NCBI GenBank assembly: GCA_950295325.1
Contig: OX485806.1
Span: 9,364,001 to 9,424,000 of the forward strand
Source of the DNA: Polytrichum commune
Lineage: Eukaryota; Streptophyta; Polytrichopsida; Polytrichales; Polytrichaceae
Length of the DNA stretch: 60,000 nt
Direction of reading: 5' to 3'
The notes under the pieces were generated by a model. It was not told the origin of the DNA. It was given only the letters and a program-made list of their open reading frames with translations, and made no database searches. Made by a program: the position numbers and the translations under genes. Within the stretch, counting starts at the first letter, position 1; each line of letters opens with the position of its first letter. Shown one piece after another: positions 51,943 to 60,000 of the stretch.

Positions 51943-52213
51943 GGTGTATTGGAATTAATAGGAGATTAGATTGCACAAGCATAAACACCTATACAAAGGC
52001 ATATGAACAATGCTTGGAGTGAGATGATCTCACGCTCTCTTCGTTTTGCCTTTTATTGTTTTTCCTCTCTTCATTAGTCCACACAAACAATATGGGATAA
52101 CTCTTATCCCTCTTTGGATTAGCATGGTAGCCTTATTCTAACTTTATTCTTTCTCATGCTTCTTCCTTTATATTTCAATTGACTACAAGCAATCCAATGC
52201 TCTACCCTCTACA
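51943..52213 (-). mobile_element. Putative 3' LTR of copia element
   Basis: Read on the - strand, it starts TGTAGAGGGTAGAGCATTGG right after a polypurine tract and holds a TATA-like AATAAAAGGC. The TG start is clear. The far end near 51943 (a possible CA) is a guess, and no second LTR is in view to confirm it. Confidence 0.5.
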
Positions 52214-54405
52214 CTCCCACTTTGCGAGTAGTCAAAGGCTTCTAAACTCATTGTCTTTGTTAATGTTTGATGACTATCCTTTGCAAGTGGTTTGGTTAGC
52301 ACGTCCGCTATCATATCCTCTGTTGGACAATACTTCAAACATACCTCTTGATTTTCTAGTTTCTCTCTAATGAAGTGATGTTGTACATCGATATGTTTGG
52401 TGCACGAATGGTGTGTGGGATTTTTTGCAAGTGCTATGCATCCTTTACTATTACACATGATGAATGTCGGTCCCTCTTGTACATATCTCACATCCGCTAA
52501 AAGTTGCCTAAGCCAAACCGCTTCCTTAATACAATGGTTAGTAGCCATGTACTATGTCGTAGACAATGCAATGGTTGGTTGTTTCTTGCATTTCCACGAA
52601 ATGACTCCAACGCCAACAAAAAACACGTACCCCGTGGTGGACCGCTGGTTGTTTGCATCTCCTGTCTAATTCACATCGTAAAATCCTCTCAAGACAATAT
52701 CCTTGCCTCCGAGGCATATTTGAGGTCCAAAATGTCCTTCAAATACCTCATGATGTATTTTATGGCCATCCAATGCAATGGACCGGCCTTCAATATGAAT
52801 TGGTTCATTGTACTTACCACAAATGCAATATCGGCCCTCGTGGCCACCATTGCATATATGAGAGATCCTACTCCGGCTTTGTATGGAACACCTTCCATTC
52901 CCTTTGCACATTCACAAATTCCTCATCCAAAAGTTTTAACAATTTTGAATTCGCATCAACCGGAGTTCCGACCGGTTTGCATTCTTTCATGTTAGAACGC
53001 TTGAGGACCTCTTTGATGTAGCTCCTTTGGTTCATGGTAATGGTACGGGCTTCTCTATTCCTCTCAAATTTCTCTCTTACGCAATAATGTAATTTTCCGA
53101 AATCGTTCATCTCAAATTCATTTTTGAGCTCTGAATTGAGTCACTTCAATTGGGTAACATTGCTTGCCAATATGATCAAATCATCCACGTAGAGGATTGT
53201 CATCAACAAATATTCACCCATTTGTTTAACGTACAACAAATGATCCGTTTGGCTCTTACAAAAGCCCTCGTTAATGAAGAACGAGTCGATACGGTGGTAT
53301 CACGCCCTCGGTGATTGCTTAAGCTTGTACAAAGTTTTCCAGAGTTTGCACAAAACATTTTCTTTTCCCTCTTGTACGAAACCCTCTGGTTGATCCATAT
53401 TCATCTCCACCCATAATATTCTATTAAAAAATGCCATTTTTACATCCATTTGGTGGATCTCCCCATCCATGGCTGCTCCTAATGCGAGAATGCACCTATT
53501 GGTGATAAACTTAGCCACGGGAGCAAAGGTCTCATCAAAATCCACTATGGCCACTTGGAAATATCATTTTTCTACTAACCGTACCTTATACCTAACAATT
53601 TCACCCAATGCATCATTTGTTTGTGCAGAACATCTATTTGCATCCTACATTCTTGCGATCCTTTGGAAGTTTGGTCAGTTCCCACGTACCGTTGGCCATG
53701 AGCAAGTCGTACTCTTGCATTATAGCCTCCCACTTGCTCTCATCTTCGGATCTCAACGCTTCAAACAAATTCAATTGATTATCCAACAATGTAACATTAA
53801 CCCGTTCTTCGTCGTGTTGGGGTAAAATGTGAATATTTCGCCACTCCCTCTTACGATATCTTCCATCCTTACTAAATCTCTCAACACGGCCATCATTCTC
53901 CGCGGGAATTTCAATTGCCTCTTCATTTGCAACCAAATGATCTCTCATTTTCTCCTTGCGATCCTCACCATCATCATACAAAAAATATTTAGAATATTCG
54001 TCCACAACGACTGCCGTAGGGCCTTCATTTATCTCACTTAGATGCATCTCCAAAGCGTTTCCAACGTTCGTGTCATTTTCAATGAATACCAAGTCTCTAC
54101 TTTTTATTATTTTTTTAGTTTATAAATACATTAGCCTATAGGCCTTAGTCCCCTCATAATAACCCAAAAACAAACATTTTTTTGCCCTTTGTATCGAGCA
54201 AACATCTTTGTTCATCCGACACCATTGCATAGGCAATGCATCCAAACACACGCATGTGTGCATTGCAAGGCCTCCTTCCGCTCTACACTTCTACGGGCGT
54301 AATGAAATCCAACGCCCTTATTGGATAATAATTTTGTGTGTAAACTGCATTAACCACCGCTTCCACCCAAAACGATTTATCGAGGTTAATTCCAATAAGT
54401 ATATT
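52183..54405 (-). pseudogene. Ty1/copia pol remnant (INT tail, RT, RNase H)
   Basis: In - strand order: an integrase tail with FWVEAVVNAVY and MRVFGCIAYA (54400-54140), then NQLNLFEALRSEDESKWEAI and ANGTWELTKLP, then RT with DFDETFAPVAK, HQMDVKMAFFN and YVDD (53191-53180). Next come KPVGTPVDANS and GVGSLIYAMVATRADIAFVV. RNase H follows with NHCIKEAVWLRQLL, CNSKGCIALA, TKHIDVQHHFIRE and ADVLTKPLAK. Gag, protease and the integrase core are missing, since the copy stops near 54405. Stops and frameshifts break it into several frames, and the RNase H Asp of the usual CDNQ block reads Asn. It abuts the LINE remnant on its 3' side. Confidence 0.9.
52214..52223 (-). other. Polypurine tract of copia element
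   Basis: AAAGTGGGAG on the - strand, directly before TGTAGAGGG, is the usual copia plus-strand primer site next to the 3' LTR. Confidence 0.65.
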
Positions 54406-56951
54406 TGATCATTAATTAGGCTTAATAAATTGATAAACATGCTTTTTGATTTAATTGATCTTAATTAAAATTAATCAAGATTGATTAGACTTAATTACAT
54501 TCAATCACACTTGATTAGTTTAAAATGCATGTGAAAACTTTGTGAAAGATAAATGTATTAACTAAAATTATGATATTTTACATACTAAAAGTAAATGACT
54601 AATTTTAGTTACATTTTAGAATGACAAAGACCCTTACAATGGTAAGTCACAAAAATCATAACCTCCGTGTCAATGAGGGTTTTGTAATATTTTTGATTTC
54701 CAAGTTATTTACATGCTTTATCGGCAAATTCTCTTTGAAAATGAAATCCCAGTCAATTGCTTTTTTATTCAATGGAAGTGAACATATATATTGGATTTTG
54801 AACCTTAAAAGTGAAGTGCACTCAATATGGGATTTGTGGATAAGTAGCCTTTAAGATTGCAAGGGCAATGATTTTTTTGAAGTCGGGCAGGCAGGCAACA
54901 GTTTTCAATCGGATCCAAAAAAATCCAAATTTTCTAGACGGGCAGCTACCCTTGCCTGAATCTACCTCTGCCTATAAGTTCATGGGGGAAACTTTAACAT
55001 CCCCCATTGCCAAGTATGCTTCGGGTGGGGTCGGTCAGCAACACCGCCTCACCCATATAAGCCTCTAGGACTTTGTGTAGGCCCCCTACCCCACCATCAA
55101 GTAACCTTTCGTTTCTCTCCTAAGAGTTGGGGCCAAGTAGACATTTTCCCTTAGCTGCTAGGGTTGGAAGCCCCCAACAACTTCAAAGCTCCATAACTTT
55201 GTTGTATGATCTTTATTTCTATTAAGCGACCACTCCATCGATATTTACTCTTTGCATAGATGCCGATAGAATCCTCGCTTGACGCATTCAGGGAAGTATT
55301 GAGGAAGTTATGACTGTTCTAACCTCAGCAATCCCAGGCACCACTCCCAAGTCACTGCTGTCCCAAAGCGTTGTCCCTAGGCAACACCCCATTCAAAGTG
55401 CCATATCTCCTAGCTCACACCTCCGATTGGGGAGTTCTTGAACATTTTAGAATCCGGACACCACAAGCTACCCAATGCTCATGGCCTTATCCTCGTGACT
55501 CCTAGTCTCCATGGGTGGGAGGTGTTCTCAACGCCCGGGGCCCTCACCCACAGTAGGATCATTTGGGTCCTATCACCTATGGCACCACAAGTCCCGGGCG
55601 TCACTCCAGGATCCCTCTTGTGCCCATGGTGTTGCGGGCACTCCTTATGGAGAGGTGCGCGACACTTGAGAAGTCTAGTTACATGATCCACTTTCTCTAA
55701 ACTAAGAGTTGAATAAGTGGTGGAGGTGGTTGTTGGGTACCACATCCGGCCTCTCATCGGGGTACCATCTTTGTGTCACGTGTAGAAAAGCTCTCCAAAG
55801 TGTTCTTAATTCAATGATTTCTCTCAAGGGGGTCCCAATTTCGGTAAACTCTTCATTCTTTCGGTTGTCTCTCACTATGTACTTGCCTCTTTGTGTTGCT
55901 ATGGCCTCGTGGATTGTAAAGCCTAGCTATATTTGAAAGACTGTGTTGATACTTGGAATTACCTCTTTGTTTCGCATGCCTTGATGTTTGTTTGTGTTGG
56001 AAGATGCCATGTATCCTTCCACTCCGTTTTTCTTTCTTTTGGCACTATGGGTATCGGTCATGCTTTCTGCCAAGTTGATAGTGTTTTCTTGAGGTTGTTG
56101 TGGTGGCGGCTCAAGTGTGGTTGGCCATGATGCCATCATTTGACGTTGAGTGTTGGAGGGAACTCCCCTCATGCTCAAGTTGCATGTCAAGATCTTTACC
56201 ATGGTGGAGATAGGTGGGCTTCTCTATTAAATTTGCTCATTAGTTGTGGTATCATGCAATGCCTTCTAATCCTTCCACTCAGCTCATGGTCACAATCCCT
56301 TCCCACCTATTGTTGTCATTGGTGTGGTCTTCAAAGTCCATGTTGTTTTCGGTTGATGCTCTCATGTTTTGTTTGCAGCTTTGAGTAGAATATTCCTTGG
56401 TTGATGACGTGATGATTGAGGAGGAGGGAGGAACAATGGTGAGAGGAATGATGAAGAACTAAGTGAGGAATTGTGTTGAAGATTGAAGTCTAAGAGGTCA
56501 GATTGAGGTGGCCTTTGGTGTTTATTAGGGGTTGCAATTTTGGGGTGTTTGGTTGGATGTAGGTTGCAAGTGTGTTGCAAGCTTGTTGGATGCTAGCATT
56601 GGCTTGTTGGATGTGGGTACGAATGTTGGTATGACTGGTTGCAAATTACTTGCAAAAGATTCAATTTTTAAAATGTGTATTCTTTTGTTTGAACGAGCAC
56701 TTCTTGGTGGGTCAAACAAGTTGGTAGGGAGGTTGCCACATGTTGCTCGGGCAATTGCCACGTGTTGCTTAGTTTGGCAAGTCTTACGCTCATTGTGAAA
56801 GAGGTAGGGAAGGTAAGTTGATCCCAAAAAGTTTACAAAGTCCAAGAGTGGATGTTACTTACCGCACCTTTGGTGTGTTGAACATTGACAATTGTAGTTT
56901 GAAATAACTCAAAACTAGGTATAGTTGGACATAAGCACTACATTGAATTAT
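54406..56951. other. Unassigned repeats, no gene seen
   Basis: The 54410-54900 part is AT-rich with repeated TTAATTAA-type runs. The 54950-55700 part is GC-richer and partly CCCC-rich. The 55700-56850 + strand is T/G-rich, so its - strand frames (for example 55927-56202 and 56525-56845) are long but carry no motif I recognise. It may be retroelement gag or a leader region. Short direct repeats (GTTGCAAG, CTTGTTGGATG) lie at 56560-56620. Confidence 0.35.
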
Positions 56952-57145
56952 CCTATTAGTGTGGGTTACCATTTGAAACTATGTGTTGTTGTAATTTTTT
57001 TCTGACATTGTCGTTTATTACCATATAAGTTTTATCAAGTTCTTCAACGTGCATACTAACTATTTATGTTATTTGGGTAAAATGATACTCTCAGTAAAAT
57101 ATTATAGCAATGCGTAACTCCAAATGATAACCCACACTAATTAGG
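56952..57145. mobile_element. R7 element, copy 2
   Basis: CCTATTAGTGTGGGTTACCA at the left and the inverse of CAAATGATAACCCACACTAA then TTAGG at the right form inverted termini with few mismatches. It is 194 bp with an AT-rich interior, like the 197-bp copy at 30259. Confidence 0.75.
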
Positions 57146-57784
57146 CTAAAAAGTGTAGTTGTCTCTCCCAGTTTTTTAAGAGGCACTAATCATTCAATAG
57201 CCATAAATAATCACATGATAGTGTAATTGTATACAACTTATATATCAAAAACCTTCAATAAGGTATAAATACCTAAAACCAACACCTAGAAATCTTCACA
57301 ATATGTAAATTTTGATCATAACGATGTACACCCTATAAACAAGTGATATAGGTGTTGGTTTTAGGTCACCTACAAATACAACTTCAAACCCTTCTAACTT
57401 TTTAATACAGTATCCAATCGATGTGTTCTTTAGTGCGTTGAAATCCTCTAAGTTGATCCTGTGAACAACAATCAAAATAAAAATAAAACTATACAAGCAA
57501 TTTCAACCATTCTAATTATAAAATATATTCTCAGTGCTTATTCTGCCGGTTTTAGGTGTGCTGACCAAATCATTTTATTTAAACTGTAAGGTTGTCAGGT
57601 CACTTGTCAAGAGTGTTCCCCTCACACAAGGTCATAGAGTGTTGGGGCGTCATAGGGCATGGGTTTCAAAGACATTTGTTGAATTCCACAAGTCAAGTTT
57701 CAGGAGGTTCTTGTTTGATCAACTTCAAGTGAATTCAAGGCAATTTCAATCCTTTGATTTCGTTTGTGCCATAATAATGTATAA
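57146..57784. other. Intergenic
   Basis: Apart from the 18-bp hairpin, no gene or repeat was recognised. An 89-codon frame at 57534-57803 has no family features. Confidence 0.4.
57271..57366. repeat. Perfect 18-bp inverted repeat hairpin
   Basis: ACCTAAAACCAACACCTA (57271-57288) is exactly inverse to 57349-57366, with 60 bases between the arms. There is no coding content. Confidence 0.8.
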
Positions 57785-58070
57785 GGGCCACTTTACACAC
57801 TGACCAAGAGCCGTGACCATTTCTAAGGGCCCTTGAAAATCATCCAAAGGCCACATCATGGGAAATAGAAATGTAGTGTTGCAATTGATAGGCCCTCAAG
57901 CTTGGTGTAGAAATGAAAGTGAACCATATTGAGGGACCAAAACATATGTTTGGATTCAAGGTCCCATCATGGCTATATATAATATTTCTAAGAGTTAATG
58001 ATAGTTTCATTGATTACCACGGGATCCTAGTTTTATATTAGGCCCACCTCTTTTTGATGGGCCTAAAGTA
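57785..58070 (+). mobile_element. R1 variant, cut by pogo element
   Basis: It starts GGGCCACTTTACACACTGAC after TAA. It matches the 34470-34745 variant (GGGCCCTTGAAAATCATCC, TAGGCCCACCTC) and stops at its centre, where the pogo element begins. Its right half is not seen after 58722. Confidence 0.7.
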
Positions 58071-58722
58071 CAGTAATCTCCCGTTTAAGTACACACTTTG
58101 AACCAGAGTAGTTGGTGCGCACTTAGTTGGTAGGTGCGTACTTCACTCATATCGCTTTCTACACACTCTAATTCGATGAATTGTAACGGGAAACGGATGA
58201 AACCTTAGGCAACCCGCTTGACCGAAGCCTAGCGATGTGAAATCATTGCAAAGTTGAGCAAGCTGAATGCGCCGAGCAAGCGGGCGCTGGGGCAGGAGTA
58301 TGAAGTCAGTGAAAACGCCATCCAGAAAGTCTGGGACAATCGGGAGAACATACTACAACGGATCATTTGTTGCAAGAGCCTATCGAGACATTTGTTGAAT
58401 CTGAAAGTGCTATAGACTTCAAAGGCTTTGAAGCTCTACACAACATTGTTCTCGACATCGACGACTAATTGATTTGCTCCAATGTTCAAACGGAAGCTAG
58501 ACAGTTGTACGATGAAATGCGATGATTGTTTGAGACGTTTCAGCAAAACGTTAGCAAACTGAAATTGAATGTCAAGCGTAAAACATTCATGCATTCGCGG
58601 AAAATGACTATGCATGATATGTTCAAACAATAAAGTATGAACCTTGATTTTTGTCAAAAAAAATTGCGCACTTAAGCGGAATGCGTACTTAAACGGGTGC
58701 GTACTTAAGCGGGAGATTGCTA
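58071..58722 (+). mobile_element. Pogo/Tigger deletion derivative
   Basis: The left terminus CAGTAATCTCCCGTTTAAGT and the inverse of the right terminus (TAGCAATCTCCCGCTTAAGT) differ at few bases. TA flanks both ends. Within it the + strand encodes a CENP-B-like helix-turn-helix start (CEIIAKLSKLNAPSKRAL, EYEVSENAIQKVWDNRE) at about 58233-58363. A C-terminal remnant follows (EPIETFVESESAIDF ... KRKTFMHSRKMTMHDMFKQ, 58378-58635). The DDE nuclease core is deleted, so it depends on a full element elsewhere. Confidence 0.88.
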
Positions 58723-58724
58723 TA

Positions 58725-59090
58725 GTAGGAGCACCTATTCCCAATCAAGATCCCATTGGGAATCGAACCCTAAGTTTTCCAACTTCAATTATGGTATCAC
58801 CAGGGAATCAATAATGCCATGACACATGTCCTTGGTGTTGAGAGCGAAATTGAGGAGGACTTCGTCTCAAAATGTGCAATTATGGCATACTCTAGACAAT
58901 GGTAATGTGTTTGGGCCAATTTTTAGCTTCAAAAAATTGCAGTGTTTTCAATTTAAGGGATGAGATCACCACAAAATGTGTAGTCCTCCTGATTCCATCT
59001 TCCTACACAGGGGAATTTTGAACCACCTTATACTTCTCCAAATTTGGCGTACAATCTCTTAAGCGATTGGTTATGGGCACCTCTACTCCA
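58725..59090. mobile_element. R6 element, copy 2
   Basis: It matches 14115-14446 over most of its length, with related inverted ends (GTAGGAGCACCTATTCCC and GGTTATGGGCACCTCTACTC). It starts two bases after the pogo element. Confidence 0.7.
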
Positions 59091-59129
59091 TTCCATAGAT
59101 TTCTCTAAAATGATTGGTAATATTCCTAA

Positions 59130-59215
59130 TGTCTACAGCTTTAACCAATTATTCTTCAAACTCAACCGGTTCATTTGTAACTAACTGTCCGGTCCCCCTG
59201 TTCATTGGACTCATG
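59130..59215 (-). mobile_element. R2 fragment, reverse
   Basis: CTCAACCGGTTCATTTGTAA then CTGTCCGGTCCCCC is the reverse of the R2 start seen at 20844. Only about 85 bases remain. Confidence 0.6.
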
Positions 59216-59224
59216 TTGTACTTA

Positions 59225-59436
59225 GGGCCACTTCACACTTAGGCCTTGAGAGCCCCGTTCATTGGACCCATGATAAACAAGTTAGGTGATTGGTTGAGAA
59301 GCCGGAGACGGTCCAAGTTCACCTTACACTAGACCTTAAGGCCTGAGGGACCATAGATATTTGAAAAGATGCAAAAGTCTACGCAGTGTTCTACATGGTA
59401 GCAAGTGGATAAGGTTTCGTGGTCTATTGGACATTA
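59225..59436 (+). mobile_element. R1 element, cut by second pogo copy
   Basis: It starts GGGCCACTTCACACTTAGG after TTA and runs to GTGGTCTATTGGACATTA, the R1 centre, where the second pogo element begins. The right half would lie beyond the window. Confidence 0.75.
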
Positions 59437-60000
59437 CAATAATCTCTTGCTTAAGTACGCATCCCGGTTAAGTGCGCATCCCGGTTAAGTGTGCAATTTT
59501 TTTGACAAAAATCAAGGTTCATACTTTATTGTTTGAACATATCATGCATACTCATTTTCCGCGAATGCATGAATGTTTTACGCTTGACATTCAATGTCAA
59601 TTTGCTAACATTTTGCTGAAACGTCTCAAACGATCATCACATTTCACCATACAACTGTCCAACTACCGTTTGAACATCGGAGCAAATCAATTGGTCGTCG
59701 ATGTTGAAAACAATGTTGTGTAGAGCTTCAAAGCCTTTGAAGTCTATAGCACTTTCAAATTCAACAAATGTCTCGATAGGCTCCTGCAACAAATCTCCCA
59801 ATTGTCCCATACTTTCCGAATGGCATTTTCACTGACTTCATACTCTCGCCCCAGCGCCCGCTTGCTCGACGCATTCAGCTTGCTCAACTTTGAAATGATT
59901 TCACATCGCTAAGCTTCAATCAAGCAGGTTGCCTCATGTTTCATCCGTTTCCCGTTACGATTCATCAAATTAGAGTGTGTAGAAAGCGATATGAGTAAAG
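59437..60000 (-). mobile_element. Pogo/Tigger derivative, second copy, cut by window end
   Basis: It starts CAATAATCTCTTGCTTAAGT after TA and matches the 58071-58722 element in reverse. It reads through the C-terminal remnant (59520-59770) and the CENP-B-like start (about 59800-59910) to sequence matching 58145-58175 at the window end. The terminus is tandemly repeated (GCATCCCGGTTAAGTG twice). Antisense open stretches at 59472-59723 are not genes. Confidence 0.85.

Noticed and set aside
52397-53021. Overlapping + strand open stretches across 52.4-53.0 kb
   Set aside because: They are antisense to the copia RT/RNase H remnant, whose - strand reading has the family motifs.
58436-58744. 102-codon open stretch on the - strand, with a similar one at 59472-59723 on the + strand
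   Set aside because: Both are the antisense of the pogo C-terminal remnant. The sense strand gives the transposase-like reading, so the shared open frame comes from shared ancestry, not coding.
58745-58770. tRNA-like B box (reverse GGTTCGATTCCC)
   Set aside because: No matching A box at the right spacing and no cloverleaf. The other R6 copy lacks the motif, so it is neither a tRNA nor a supported SINE.

Overview
This window is nuclear DNA from a land plant. The support is intron-rich genes with standard GT..AG borders, a plant-specific B-type cyclin-dependent kinase, a plant-type alpha/beta hydrolase, a transit-peptide-like leader on a glutathionyl-hydroquinone reductase, and a dense load of plant-type transposons. 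I could not fix the species. The compact kinase gene with a PSTALRE helix and the repeat landscape would suit a seed-free plant (lycophyte, bryophyte or fern), but that is inference only.

Three genes can be modelled end to end, all with in-frame exon joins. (1) A six-exon, 632-residue membrane-anchored alpha/beta hydrolase on the + strand, 1452-7455. (2) A five-exon, 397-residue glutathionyl-hydroquinone reductase (xi-class GST, CPWA motif) on the - strand, 13444-10766. (3) An eight-exon, 302-residue CDKB-type cell-cycle kinase on the + strand, 37580-43286. A lone exon with a VVVKVDIEGAEW motif (20357-20579) looks like a captured fragment of an FkbM-like methyltransferase. The genes are functionally unrelated and each has its own promoter.

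Everything else is repeats. Working outward: a hAT-like MITE (8972-9385), tandem repeats behind the reductase promoter (13.6-14.1 kb), a wrecked PIF/Harbinger transposase (17.3-17.9 kb, - strand), diverged tandem copies (18.7-20.0 kb), a LINE RNase H remnant split by an 8-bp-TSD MITE (22.4-23.9 kb), a four-copy array of about 320 bp (25.7-26.85 kb), a 27-36 kb nest of recurrent short elements, a MITE with a perfect 27-bp inverted terminus (48.16-48.6 kb), a second LINE remnant (50.3-51.9 kb, - strand) abutted by a broken Ty1/copia pol gene (52.2-54.4 kb, - strand), and two pogo/Tigger deletion derivatives in opposite orientation (58.07-58.72 kb, and 59.44 kb to the window end).

I name the recurrent short families here for reference. 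R1: GGGCCACTTCACAC termini, TWA target sites, central palindrome. R2: AACCGGCAGTTAGTTACAG / ATGCCCAAAAATC. R3: AGGTAGATGTGYCTAAT termini. R5: GAGAGGGGGAATTATCG termini. R6: GTAGAGGYRC termini. R7: CTATTAGTGTGGGTT termini. R1 and R3 occur again and again across the window, and R3 also sits inside introns of the hydrolase and the kinase. No CRISPR array, rRNA or convincing tRNA was seen.
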